This document shows positions 7,915-17,800 of a DNA stretch of 48,890 bases, piece by piece; the first letter of the stretch is position 1, and each line of letters opens with the position of its first letter. The notes beneath the pieces were generated by a model. The model had not been told where the DNA came from. It was given only the letters and a program-made list of their open reading frames with translations, and searched no databases. This DNA comes from Gammaproteobacteria bacterium (GTDB lineage Bacteria; Pseudomonadota; Gammaproteobacteria; Pseudomonadales; Azotimanducaceae), in assembly GCA_030428905.1 (NCBI GenBank), contig JAUIED010000014.1:1-48890 (forward strand), written 5' to 3'. The position numbers were made by a program, and so were the translations under genes.

Positions 7915-8934
7915 ATGGGGGAGCAAGCCACAGCGCGCCCGGACACGGTCCGGCTGCAGCGCATCAGCAAAGCGTTCTGGGAATCTGCGGCGCTCATGAG
8001 TGCCGTTGAGCTCGATGTGTTCACGGCCATAGCCGATGGCAGCAACACCATCGATGCGGTAGCGCAAGCCTGTGGCATCGAGCCGCTCAACGCTGAACGC
8101 CTGCTGGTGGCGCTCACCGCCATGGACCTGGTGTCGCGCGACGGTGACCGGTTTGCCAACGCAGCCGACGTGGAACGGTTTCTGGTGCGCGGCAAGCCCA
8201 CCTTTGCGGGCCCGTGGATGCTGTTCGGCAAACCACGCTGGGACGGCTGGGGTCACCTCACCGAGCACTTGAAGGTGCGGGAAGATGATCAGCGCCTGCT
8301 CGGCATGTACGACGACACGTTCACGGTGGAGCGGGCGCGCGCCTATCACGAGGCGACCTACTCCATCGGCATGGGTGCTGCGCGGCGTTTTCACAAGCAG
8401 GTGGACCTGACCGGCCGTACGAAGATCATGGATCTGGGCGGCGGCAGCGGCTGTTACTGCATCGTCGCTGCGCAGCAGTATCAGGACATACGTGCAGAGG
8501 TTCTGGACCTGCCGCCGGTGGTGGAGGTGACCCGTGAGTATCTCGCGGAAAACGGCGTGGCGGATCGCGTCACGGCCAGCCCCTGCGATTTCACCAGCGA
8601 TGCGCTGCCGAGGGATGCGGACGTTGCCATCATGGCCTCCAACCTGCCGCAGTACAGCCGGCCGATAATCGCCTCCGTAGTGCAGCGTGTGCACGATGCG
8701 CTGCTGCCCGGCGGCGAATTTCACCTGATCGGCGAGATGCTCGATGCCGACTGCTGCGGGCCGTTGGCGCCGGCGTTGTGGGGCTTGTCCGAGGCGGTCA
8801 ACCGTTCCACGGGCCTCGCACACTCGGAGCCAGATTGTGTGGGCTATCTCGAGGCAGCGGGCTTCGAAAACGTGCAGGTGCACGAGTTCATCCCGCAAAC
8901 CCTCACCCGGGTGGTGGGGCGAAAGGCCGGTTAG
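7915..8934 (+). CDS. SAM-dependent O-methyltransferase (AdoMet_MTases, methyltransf_2 type)
   Basis: 339 aa. Residues about 15-95 form a winged-helix dimerisation domain (AVELDVFTAIADG, LNAERLLVALTAMDLV). The Rossmann domain follows with SAM motif I DLGGGSG at 173-179. This is the layout of hydroxyneurosporene/caffeate-type small-molecule O-methyltransferases. AGGAGG at 7905-7910 precedes the ATG at 7915. The gene runs into a GPH transporter gene with a 4-nt gap, then YhhN, so the three form an operon. A methylated small molecule handled by the transporter is a reasonable guess. It is divergent from the SDR gene. Confidence 0.85.
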   Translation: MGEQATARPDTVRLQRISKAFWESAALMSAVELDVFTAIADGSNTIDAVAQACGIEPLNAERLLVALTAMDLVSRDGDRFANAADVERFLVRGKPTFAGPWMLFGKPRWDGWGHLTEHLKVREDDQRLLGMYDDTFTVERARAYHEATYSIGMGAARRFHKQVDLTGRTKIMDLGGGSGCYCIVAAQQYQDIRAEVLDLPPVVEVTREYLAENGVADRVTASPCDFTSDALPRDADVAIMASNLPQYSRPIIASVVQRVHDALLPGGEFHLIGEMLDADCCGPLAPALWGLSEAVNRSTGLAHSEPDCVGYLEAAGFENVQVHEFIPQTLTRVVGRKAG

Positions 8935-8938
8935 TGGG

Positions 8939-10402
8939 ATGAAACGCCATGTGCCCATCGGCACGAAGCTCAGCTATGCGGTGGGCGGAGCGGCGGAAGG
9001 CTCCATCAACTGGGCTTTTGCCGGCTTCAACTTCATTATTTACACCGTCGGCTTTGGACTTCCGGGCACGCTTGCGGGGTTGGCGGTTTCGCTGTCCATC
9101 ATCCTCGATGCGGTGTCCGATCCGCTGATCGGCTACGTTTCCGATCGATGGCGTTCCAGGCTCGGCCGCCGCCACCCGTTCATCTACCTGTCGTCGGTGC
9201 CGCTGGGCGCCTGCATCCTGGCGATCTATCTGCCACCCGGCGGACTGCTCGAGCGCTCGTCCGAGCAATGGACGCTGCTGGGCTACGCGGCAACGCCTGA
9301 GCAGTGGGGGCTTGCCGCCTGGCTCTTTGTTTTCGCCAGCCTGCTGAAGTTTTTTCTCACCTGCTACCACCTGCCACACCTGGCGCTCGGCTCGGAGCTC
9401 ACCGAGGACTACATCGAGCGCACGCGCATCTTTCGCTACAACACGCTGTTCTCGTACAGCGGCGGTGCGGTTCTGGCGTGGTTCTTCTACAACGTTTTCT
9501 ACACGGATGGGCCCTACGCTGGCATGGAAACCGCGCCGTTCGCGGGTTCTGTAGCCATCATCGGCGCCATCATCATCTTCCTGACGGCACACCTCACACG
9601 CGATCAGATCCCGAACCTGGTGCAGCCGCCCGCAGACCAGGCGCCGTTTACCGTTGCCGGTTTCTTTCGTGAGGCGGGCAGCGTATTCAGGAACCGCAAC
9701 TACCTCATGCTGTTTTTTGGGTTGTTGTGTCTGTCCTCCATGACCGGCGTGCGGGAAACGCTCAATGCCAATATGGGGCTGTACTACTGGGAGTTACCGC
9801 CGCGGTTGATTGGCTACTTTCCGCTCTTTTCCATGGCCAGCTACTTCATTGCCATGTCGCTGGTGGCGTGGCTCAACCAGCGCTTCGAGAAGGGCGGAAC
9901 CATGCGCGCTGCAGTGATGATCTGCATGCTGGCCGCGGCGCTGCCGGTAACCCTGCGCTCTTTCGATGTGCTGCCGGACAATGGCTCGATGTGGATATTC
10001 TTCATTGTTGGTGCGAGCGTGTTTCTCTACTACGGAAGCCTCGCGACGCTTACCACCACCGTGTACTCCGCCATTGGCGACGTGGTGGATGAACAGGAAC
10101 TCGCTACGGGCGTGCGGCAGGAAGGCGTGTTTTATTCCATTCGTACATTCTTCGGCAAGCTCTCCAACGCGCTGGGGCACCTTCTTGCGGGCATCGCCAT
10201 TGATGTGATCGGCTTTCCGCCCGGCGCCGTGGTGGGCGAGGTGGACCCACAGGTGATCTTCGAACTGGGCATCTTCGAAGGCATCATCGCGAGCACGCCT
10301 GTGCTGCTAGCCATCTACTTCTACGGCCGCTACCGGATTGACAGGACGCGTCACCAGGAGATCCTTCTGGAGTTGGCACAGCGGCGCCAGGTGAAGGCAT
10401 GA
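8939..10402 (+). CDS. MFS transporter, glycoside-pentoside-hexuronide (GPH) cation symporter type
   Basis: 487 aa, about 12 membrane segments. The GPH signature is clear after the second segment: DAVSDPLIGYVSDRW followed by SRLGRRHPFI. Known members symport sugars or related solutes with H+ or Na+; many orthologues in catabolic clusters have no known substrate. The frame is open upstream through the methyltransferase gene, but ATG 8939 is chosen because MKRHVPIGTKLSYAVGGAAE is the standard family start. It begins 4 nt after the methyltransferase stop and ends in an ATGA overlap with YhhN, indicating tight co-translation. Confidence 0.88.
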   Translation: MKRHVPIGTKLSYAVGGAAEGSINWAFAGFNFIIYTVGFGLPGTLAGLAVSLSIILDAVSDPLIGYVSDRWRSRLGRRHPFIYLSSVPLGACILAIYLPPGGLLERSSEQWTLLGYAATPEQWGLAAWLFVFASLLKFFLTCYHLPHLALGSELTEDYIERTRIFRYNTLFSYSGGAVLAWFFYNVFYTDGPYAGMETAPFAGSVAIIGAIIIFLTAHLTRDQIPNLVQPPADQAPFTVAGFFREAGSVFRNRNYLMLFFGLLCLSSMTGVRETLNANMGLYYWELPPRLIGYFPLFSMASYFIAMSLVAWLNQRFEKGGTMRAAVMICMLAAALPVTLRSFDVLPDNGSMWIFFIVGASVFLYYGSLATLTTTVYSAIGDVVDEQELATGVRQEGVFYSIRTFFGKLSNALGHLLAGIAIDVIGFPPGAVVGEVDPQVIFELGIFEGIIASTPVLLAIYFYGRYRIDRTRHQEILLELAQRRQVKA

Positions 10403-11049
10403 AAACCACCGCCATCGGACTGGTCGTCGTCGGTTGCCTCGGTGTCACCCTGGCACCCTGGCTGGGCGGGTCGTGGGTGGCGGTGCCGACGAAGCTCGCC
10501 GCCTCCACGGGTTTTGTGCTCCTGGCGTGGGTCAGCGGCGCATGGCGCAGCCGCTTTGGTCTTCTGATCCTGGTCGGCCTCGTGCTGTCGTGGTTTGGCG
10601 ATGCGTTTCTGCTGGCGCAAGGGGAGGTTTTCTTTCTCCTCGGGCTCGGCGCGTTTCTGCTGGCGCATGTCTGTTACGGTGCTGCCTTTGCAGCCCACGG
10701 GATAAATTGGTCTGCCGCCGCGATTGCGGCGGTGCCGGTGTTTGCCGTCGCGTTCGCGGTGGTGCATTGGCTGTCGCCGGGTATTTCCGCGGCCATGACG
10801 ATACCGGTATGGACCTACGCCTCGGTCATCTCCGCCATGCTGAGCCTTGCCGTTGGCGGATGGCGAGCGGGTGCGGTGCTTCTGGTGCCGGTAGGTGCGG
10901 CGCTCTTTTTTGTATCCGACTTGGCCGTGGCTATGGGTCAGTTCCTCGACTCAGACTTCTATCATGGGCTCTGGGGTCTGCCACTGTACTACGCTGGCCA
11001 GACGTTGCTGGCGCTCAGCGTTTCAGCAGCTCAGAAAGAGTCTGCATGA
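10399..11049 (+). CDS. YhhN family integral membrane protein (lysoplasmalogenase-like)
   Basis: 216 aa, about eight membrane helices. Conserved YhhN features are present: PTKLAAS near the N-terminus, LSWFGDAFLL, FLLAHVCY, FFVSDLAVA and LPLYYAGQTLLA near the C-terminus. The animal relative TMEM86 hydrolyses lysoplasmalogen; bacterial function is less settled. The ATG overlaps the transporter stop by 4 nt. The 3' end overlaps the convergent ceramidase-like gene by 35 nt (11015-11049), so the last 11 codons are coding on both strands. Confidence 0.85.
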   Translation: MKTTAIGLVVVGCLGVTLAPWLGGSWVAVPTKLAASTGFVLLAWVSGAWRSRFGLLILVGLVLSWFGDAFLLAQGEVFFLLGLGAFLLAHVCYGAAFAAHGINWSAAAIAAVPVFAVAFAVVHWLSPGISAAMTIPVWTYASVISAMLSLAVGGWRAGAVLLVPVGAALFFVSDLAVAMGQFLDSDFYHGLWGLPLYYAGQTLLALSVSAAQKESA

Positions 11050-12244
11050 GTCGGGGCCCTGCCTCCTCCCCGGCAGATACCGATACGAGGTATTCGCCGT
11101 GTGGATAGGGGGCGTCGTCAGCGAAATACTCGGGTTTGAGGATGTAGCCCATGGCGTCCTGTGCAAGCCCCATCACAAACGTGTGCTCGGCATCGAGCAG
11201 GCGCCGGGTTTGCAGTGCGTAGTGCGGTGAGGTTTCGCCCGGATGTGTGGCGAAGCCTGCACCGGCAATCGTAAACACCGCAGTGCTGGTGCGCATGGCG
11301 CCATCGAACATCGGTCGATCCAGTACACCGAGCCACATCAGGACGCGAAACGCCCAGTTTTCCAGCGGCACGTCGAACTCGGCGCTGGCAAACGTCAGCG
11401 GCGTGTAGGGTGCTGGTTGCATCTGTTCGAGCAGGTCCAGACTCGCCTTTCCGAGGCTTTCGCCCACCTGCGCTGCGCGCTGCGTGCTGCGGTCATCCTG
11501 CAGCGGTTGCACCCAGCCGCCGATGGCGCCCTGCAGGAACAGGTGCTCGCCGGGAATCGCCGCTGAAAGAGCGCCGTAGAATGCTGCCAGGTAGTCCGCC
11601 GAACTCTTCGTGTTGTCCGGGCCCAGCACCGTGGGGTGACAGGCGTAGTTCGTGAGCGTGGCGATGGACTGGCCTTGTGCGTCCACGAACTGCAGCATGC
11701 TCAAGGTCGGATCGAGCAGATCTGGTTCGCTGAGGTTCTGAACCCACGCCAGCGGCCTGCGGGCTGATGCGATCCGTACCTCGGCGGGTTGCGCTGCTGC
11801 ATGCGCCGAAGTGATGGCCTCAACGGTGCGGCTGGTCAGCATCAGCATGTACGCGGGATCGCGGCCGGAAGACCATAGATACTCACCCCATAATCCCACC
11901 ACATCCGGTGCTGCATGTGTGTGGGTGGATGTCACCACCACCTGCGCCGCCGGCAGGCCGGGCACCGCTCGCGCGGCAGCCTCCTGGATCAGCGTGATGT
12001 CGGGCCGTGTCAGACCGATGCTGTCCAGCGTGACGATGGCGAGTGCCGTGTTTCCATCGGCAATGTACACCGCCTTGACGTACAGATCGTCCCACATGCC
12101 CGTGGACGCGCGATCGCGCCCGTAACCGGCCAGGTAGGTGCTGGGCTCAGGATTGATAGTGGCATGTGCCGCGCCTACCCGGTAGCTCTGGGCGCTGGCC
12201 GCGACCGGCGCCAGCAGCAGGCAGAGAACAACAATCAACCGCAC
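11015..12244 (-). CDS. Secreted neutral/alkaline non-lysosomal ceramidase-like protein
   Basis: About 409 aa. GTG at 12244 gives the signal peptide MRLIVVLCLLLAPVAASA and has AGAGGAAA about 10 nt upstream; ATG at 12268 is an alternative with a weaker site. Residues 108-110 (STHTHAAPD) and the later NYACHPTVLG supply the two metal-binding histidines of PF04734 ceramidases. The usual nucleophile block GDVSPN is replaced by QGAIGGWVQP, and the protein is much shorter than the roughly 670-aa Pseudomonas enzyme. It may hydrolyse an amide or ester other than ceramide, or be altered in activity. It follows the amidohydrolase gene by 4 nt, so both products would act outside the cytoplasm. Confidence 0.78.
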   Translation of the reverse strand: MRLIVVLCLLLAPVAASAQSYRVGAAHATINPEPSTYLAGYGRDRASTGMWDDLYVKAVYIADGNTALAIVTLDSIGLTRPDITLIQEAAARAVPGLPAAQVVVTSTHTHAAPDVVGLWGEYLWSSGRDPAYMLMLTSRTVEAITSAHAAAQPAEVRIASARRPLAWVQNLSEPDLLDPTLSMLQFVDAQGQSIATLTNYACHPTVLGPDNTKSSADYLAAFYGALSAAIPGEHLFLQGAIGGWVQPLQDDRSTQRAAQVGESLGKASLDLLEQMQPAPYTPLTFASAEFDVPLENWAFRVLMWLGVLDRPMFDGAMRTSTAVFTIAGAGFATHPGETSPHYALQTRRLLDAEHTFVMGLAQDAMGYILKPEYFADDAPYPHGEYLVSVSAGEEAGPRLMQTLSELLKR

Positions 12245-12248
12245 GGGA

Positions 12249-13934
12249 TCAGATTTCCTCTGCGCCATACACCGGTTTGCCCGCCAGATACGTGGCGAGC
12301 ACGCGCACCTCGCCGATCTGTGATGGTTCGATCTCGAACAGATTGCGTTCCAGTACGACCAGGTCTGCTGCGTAGCCTGGGGACAGTCGGCCCACACGGG
12401 ATTCCTGGTGCATCAGGTAGGCGCCGTTGGATGTGTACGCTTCGAGCATGGCGTGCAGGCCCATGCGCTCGCCGGCGTTCAGCACAGCATCCAGCCGGCC
12501 GCTGGCATCCTGGCGCGTCACGGCGGTCTCGATGGCGAGCAGCGGGTTGATGGACGATACGAACCAGTCGCTGCCGCCGGCGATGCGTGCGCCTGCTCGT
12601 GCGAGAGAAGCGATGGGATACATGCGATCCACGCGTTCCTGGCCTACCGCCGGCAGGTTGACGTCGGTGATGTATTCATCAGGAAAGGCCCATATCGCCT
12701 GGAAGTTCGCTGTGACATTGAGTTCCGCGAAGCGGCCGTGGTCGGCGTCGTCGATGAGCTGCAGGTGGGCGATATGGTGCCGGTTGTCTCTAACGCCGTT
12801 GCGCCTGCGCGCTTCTTCCACGGCATCCAGAGCCGTGCGTACCGCACGGTCACCGATGGCATGCATGTGCACCTGAACACCGTCGGCGTCGAGCTTCGCC
12901 ACCAGATCGTTCAGCACGCCGGCTTCCTGCACGAGATGTCCCATCGCGCCGCTCGAGTAGGGCGCAAGCAGGGCAGCGGTTTCACCCTCGAGCACGCCGT
13001 CTACGAATATCTTCGCAGCGATAGGGCGCACCAGGTGATCGCTCGCCTTGGCATCGGTATCTGCAAGATCCAACGCTGCTTCGCCCAGCGGCGTGGCGGT
13101 GCTGTTGAGCGATGCGACGACGCGGCTTGTGAGCAGGCCCTCGGATTCCAGCGCCCGGTAAACGGAAAGTTCCTCCGGTCCTACGGCAGCGTCGATCAGC
13201 GAGGTGATGCCGTTGGCGCTGGCAAGCGCCAGGCCGCGCAGGGCGCCAGCCCGGCGAACGTCGCTGGTCACCGCTGGAAGCACGTGTGCCATAAGTTCCT
13301 GGGCGCTTTCCCGCAGCACGCCGGAAGGTGCGCCCTGCGCGTCCCTTTCAACGATCCCGCCTGGCGGATTTGGTGTTTCCGCTTCGATGCCGGCGCGCTG
13401 CAATGCCTCGGAGTTTGCCCAGCCCGAATGGCCATCCGCGCCCACGAGGTACACGGCGCGGCCGGCAGAGACCTCGTCCAGTAATCGCTTCGATGGGTTG
13501 GCTTCGGGAAACAGACCCAGGTTCCAGCCGCCGCCTACCACCCAGCCGTTCGACTCGGCCTTCTCTGCACAAGCGCCAACCGCCTGCTGGATGGCTTCCG
13601 GCGTGGGCAGACCGGTGAGGTCGCACTGGCCGAGTTGTATGCCTCCGGCGATGGGGTGCACGTGGGCATCGTGAAAGCCCGGCAGCACCATGGCGCCCTG
13701 GAGATCTCGAACCGGTCCGCTCCACTGTGCCTGCACGGTGGCGTTGTCGCCGACGGCGACGATCTCGCCACTGCGTACGGCCAGCGCTTCCGCCCACGTA
13801 CCTTCGCTCGCCATTGTGTAGATGGCTCCGTTGATCAGTAGCAGGTCGGCGTCCTGGCGTTGCTGTGTTTGATCGTTGCAGCCTGCCAGCGCTGCAACCA
13901 TCAGTGCGGCTGCCGCGATACATGAAATTCGCAT
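12249..13934 (-). CDS. Amidohydrolase family 3 (YtcJ-like) lipoprotein
   Basis: 561 aa. MRISCIAAAALMVAALAGC is a lipoprotein signal with lipobox LAGC and lipidated C19. The metal motif H91-x-H93 lies in GFHDAHVHP; a later KIFVDGVLEG segment and HMHAIGDRAV and GGSDWFV supply the further ligands of the amidohydrolase-3 barrel. A composite beta-sandwich domain precedes and follows the barrel. ATG 13934 has GGGGGAA at 5 nt spacing. The substrate class is N-acyl or cyclic amides, unresolved. The next gene begins 4 nt after the stop. Upstream is a 128-bp divergent region shared with the DUF1761 gene. Confidence 0.88.
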   Translation of the reverse strand: MRISCIAAAALMVAALAGCNDQTQQRQDADLLLINGAIYTMASEGTWAEALAVRSGEIVAVGDNATVQAQWSGPVRDLQGAMVLPGFHDAHVHPIAGGIQLGQCDLTGLPTPEAIQQAVGACAEKAESNGWVVGGGWNLGLFPEANPSKRLLDEVSAGRAVYLVGADGHSGWANSEALQRAGIEAETPNPPGGIVERDAQGAPSGVLRESAQELMAHVLPAVTSDVRRAGALRGLALASANGITSLIDAAVGPEELSVYRALESEGLLTSRVVASLNSTATPLGEAALDLADTDAKASDHLVRPIAAKIFVDGVLEGETAALLAPYSSGAMGHLVQEAGVLNDLVAKLDADGVQVHMHAIGDRAVRTALDAVEEARRRNGVRDNRHHIAHLQLIDDADHGRFAELNVTANFQAIWAFPDEYITDVNLPAVGQERVDRMYPIASLARAGARIAGGSDWFVSSINPLLAIETAVTRQDASGRLDAVLNAGERMGLHAMLEAYTSNGAYLMHQESRVGRLSPGYAADLVVLERNLFEIEPSQIGEVRVLATYLAGKPVYGAEEI

Positions 13935-14062
13935 GGTTCCCCCACCACAAAACGGATCTGTTCGGCGCCCAGCATAACCAAAACGGCGTAATTGGAAACT
14001 TGACATCCCCGCCGTGCGGGCGTTCATTGCTGAACAGGGAGAATGAGTCGAGGGGGACTTTC

Positions 14063-14473
14063 ATGGATCTTTTTGACGTCAACTGGCTGGCTGTGTTCGG
14101 TGGAGCACTCTGTGGCTTTGTTGTGGGCGGTATCTGGTACGGGCCCATCATGGGCAAACGCTGGATGGGGGCCGTGGGTCTGACCGAGGAAGAGGTGCAG
14201 TCCGGCAACATGCCGCTCATCTACGGCGGTGCCTTCGCCTTCAGCGTGCTGGCTTCATGGACGCTTGCCCACACCTTCGCCACCTACGCGATAGAGCTGT
14301 CGTTTGCGGCCAAAGTGCTCACGGCGTTTGGTGTGGCGCTAGGCTTCATCGTACCGGCCATCGGCACCAACTACCTGTTTTCGCAGAAAGGGAAGGCGTT
14401 GTTCTTTATCGACGCTGCGTACTGGCTGCTGTTCTACACGGCCATGGGTCTGGTGCACGCCTCGGTGGGTTAA
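14063..14473 (+). CDS. DUF1761 family membrane protein
   Basis: 136 aa with four predicted membrane helices. The start DVNWLAVFGGALCGFVVGGI followed by WYGPIMGKRWMGAVGLTEEE is the typical DUF1761 signature. The function of this family is unknown. The reading frame is open upstream, but ATG 14063 is chosen because AGGGGG lies 6 nt upstream and the family start matches. Its stop lies 4 nt from the end of the convergent DUF3240 gene. Confidence 0.88.
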   Translation: MDLFDVNWLAVFGGALCGFVVGGIWYGPIMGKRWMGAVGLTEEEVQSGNMPLIYGGAFAFSVLASWTLAHTFATYAIELSFAAKVLTAFGVALGFIVPAIGTNYLFSQKGKALFFIDAAYWLLFYTAMGLVHASVG

Positions 14474-14477
14474 CCTG

Positions 14478-14810
14478 TTAGAGGTGCCCGTCCATGAACA
14501 CGGGCAGCACCCGGTAGTAGATATCGGTGGCAGCAAAGCGTGCTTGCGCTTCTGCCAGCAGGCCGGTCAGGTGGCTGCGGTCGATGATCACTTCGAACTG
14601 CACGCCGCGCTGACGGCCGATCACCTGCTCAGCCAGGCTCAGGTGCTCTGGATCTGCGCCGTGGCCTGCGCAGGCGATGCTGGTGAAAGCGCCGGCCGCT
14701 TCACTTTCCAGCAACCAGTCCACGAGGCTGTCCTCCAACGCCGGTGGCGCATTGAGCACCAGCATGCAGCGACTTGGGTCGCTATACGGATTCATGCCAT
14801 CCTCTGTCAT
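14478..14810 (-). CDS. DUF3240 family protein, PII-like partner of the RND pump
   Basis: 110 aa. The core MLVLNAPPALEDSLVDWLL, the AEQVIGRQRGVQFEVIID stretch and the end YYRVLPVFMDGHL fit DUF3240, a small PII/ferredoxin-like family usually found right after CusA/CzcA genes. Its role is thought to be accessory or regulatory to metal efflux, but this is not established. ATG 14810 overlaps the pump stop as ATGA, which supports this start over ATG 14795. It is the last gene of the efflux operon. Confidence 0.85.
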   Translation of the reverse strand: MTEDGMNPYSDPSRCMLVLNAPPALEDSLVDWLLESEAAGAFTSIACAGHGADPEHLSLAEQVIGRQRGVQFEVIIDRSHLTGLLAEAQARFAATDIYYRVLPVFMDGHL

Positions 14811-17800
14811 GGCGCAGCCTCCTGTGCCGAGCCGAAGCGATCGTAGAGAATCGGCAGCACGACCAGCGTCAGCGCCGTGGCGGTGACGAGCCCGCCGATG
14901 ACGACGATGGCCAGCGGCCGCTGAATCTCCGAGCCCGGACCCTGCGCGAACAGCAGCGGCACCAGGCCGATGGCGGCGATGCTGGCTGTCATCATCACCG
15001 GCCGCAGGCGCCGTCCGGCGCCTTCCAGCACCGCTTCACGAAGGTCCATTCCCGCTTCACGGAGCTGATTGATGCAGCTGACCATCACCACGCCGTTGAG
15101 CACAGCGATGCCGAGCAGGGCGATGAAGCCCACCGAAGCCGGCACTGACAGGTACTCGCCTGACAGGGCCAGGGCAAACACGCCACCAATCAGGGCGAAC
15201 GGAATGTTGCTGAGGATGAGCAGAGCCTGACGGATGGAGCGGAATGTGGAAAAGAGCAGCAGAAAGATCAGGACCAGCGCCACAGGCACCACGAGCGTCA
15301 GCCTTGCCGCAGCACGTTGCTGGTTTTCGAATTCGCCACCCCATTCCAGGTAGTAACCCGCCGGAAGGGCTACCTCATTGGCGACGGTGCGCCGGGCCTC
15401 GTCCACGAACCCCACCAGATCGCGCCCCGCCACGTTGGTGCGCACCACAGCGAAGCGCTGGCCGCTTTCGCGGGAAACGGCAACCACGCCATCTACGCGC
15501 CGCACCTCGGCGAGCTGGCGTAAGAGCACGTAACGGCCATCCCCCACGGCCACCGGCAGGTCGGCGAGCCGCTCGGCGGCAACCGCGCCATCGGCCTCGG
15601 CCCGCAGCATCAGAGGGGTGCGCTGCCGGCCTTCCTGCACGATACCTACCTGCAGGCCTTCCACCTGCGCCCGCAGGGCCCGTTGCAGGGTTTGCGCATC
15701 GAGACCGAAGCGTCCGAGCTGGCGGCGGTCCACCGCAAGTTCCAGGTACTGAACACCTTCGTTCTGGGTGATGAACACATCCTCGCTGCCGCTGATGCCG
15801 CGCAGCGTGTCTGCTACCGCCTGCGCACGATCGTTGAGCACACCGAGATCGGCGCCGAAGATCTTCACTGCCACATCGCCGCGCACGCCGGTGAGCATTT
15901 CGGAGGTGCGCATTTCGATGGGCTGGGTAAATCCGTAGGCGATGCCGGGAAAACCGTCCAGCACGTCGCGGATGCGTGCCTGCAGCTCGGCCTTGCTGCG
16001 CACGCGCCAGGTATCGCGCGGCGCAAGCACCATGAATACGTCTGTCTCGTTCAATCCCATCGGGTCCATGCCGATTTCATCCGACCCGACGCGTGCGACC
16101 ATGCGGGTCACTTCCGGCACGGCGGCGAGGATTGCTGCCTCAACGCGTTCATCGAGGTGCACCGACTCCTCGAGGGTGATGGACGGCAGCTTCTCGAGCT
16201 GCACGATGATGTCTCCTTCATCCATCGTTGGCAGGAAGGTGCGGCCGATGAACGGAAAGACCGCCGCTGCGGCCAGCATGGCGAGGACACCCACACCCAC
16301 CGGCCAGCGCGGATTGGCCAGGCTCCAGCGCAGCAGTGGCTGGTACGTCCGCTGCAATCTGGCCGGCAGCCATGGCTCGGCATGCGCCTGCTCGCCGAGC
16401 AGAAAGGATGCCAGCACCGGAATCACCGTGAGTGAAAGCAGTAACGAGCCGGTGAGCGCGAAGACGATGGTGAGCGCCACCTGGGAGAACAGCTTGCCTT
16501 CGAGACCTTCCAGGGTGAGCAGCGGCAGGAACACGACGATGATGATGCCGATGCCGGAGGTCATGGGCACGGATACCTCCCGCACCGCCCGGTAGATGAC
16601 GTGCAATCGTGCGTGCCGCCGGGCCTCGGGCCGCGCCAGGCTGCTGGCGATGTTTTCCACAACCACCACTGCTGCGTCCACCAGCATGCCGATAGCGATG
16701 GCGAGCCCGCCGAGGCTCATCAGATTGGCAGACATGGAAACACGATCCATCACCACGAACGTGATCAGCGCCGCCAGCGGCAGCACCATCGCCACGGCCA
16801 GCGCCGCGCGTACCTCGCCAAGAAAGAGCACCAGCAGCACCAGAACCAGCACGGTGGCTTCGAGCAGCGCACGGCTGACCGTGCCCACGGCGCGTTCCAC
16901 CAGCGTGCCGCGATCGTAAAACACGTTGATGGACACGCCCGCGGGGAGGGCTGGTCGTATTTCTTCGAGCTTTGCCCGCACGCCCGCAACGACACGCTCT
17001 GCGTTGGCACCACGCAGTCCGAGTACCAGACCCTGTACCGTTTCGTGCTGGCCGTTCTGCGTGACCGCGCCGTAGCGGGCGATGCTGCCGATGCGTACCT
17101 CTGCCACATCCGCAACGGTCACCGGCATGTCGCTGCGCTGGGCGACTACAATGCTGCGCACGTCCTTCAGGGACTGCACACGGGACAGCGAGCGTACGAG
17201 CAGCGTGTTCTCGCCTTCGTTCACCCTGCCGGCGCCATCGTTGGCGTTGTTGCGCGCAAGCGCCGCTTCGAGTTGCTCGTTGCTGATGCCGAGCGCGGCC
17301 AGGCGCTGCGCGTCGGGTGCTACTTCAAAGCTACGCACATAGCCGCCCAGCGCGTTGACGTCGGCAACGCCGGGCACCGTGCGCAGGGCGGGCCGTATCG
17401 TCCAGTCGAGCAGGGCGCGGCGCGCCGCCAGATCGCCGGCGCCGTCCACCGTGAACATGAACATTTCGCCGAGCGGCGTCGTCATCGGCGCGATGCCGCC
17501 TTCAATGCCCGCCGGCAGATCCTCCCACACCGCGCTGAGGCGTTCGGCAACCTGTTGCCGCGCCCAGTAGATGTCGGTTGCCTCGTCGAAGTCCACGGTG
17601 ATGTCTGTGAGGGCGTACTTGGTGATGGAGCGCAGCGTGCTCTGCCTTGGGATGCCGAGCAGTTCTACTTCGATTGGCGCGGTGATCCGTGTTTCGATCT
17701 CTTCCGGCGTCATGCCGGGTGCCTTGATGATGATCTTGACCTGTGAGGGTGAGACGTCGGGAAAGGCGTCGATGGGCAGCGACGAGAATGCCAGCACGCC

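Noticed and set aside
14000-14028. TTGACA with TTCATT 17 bp away before the DUF1761 gene
   Set aside because: The -35 box is perfect but the -10 matches at only three of six positions; not enough to call a promoter.
14475-14482. CCTGTTAG strings (also at 23109 and 23229) resembling the right end of the 149-bp repeat
   Set aside because: Only eight to nine bases match, close to chance for this length, and no left end is nearby.
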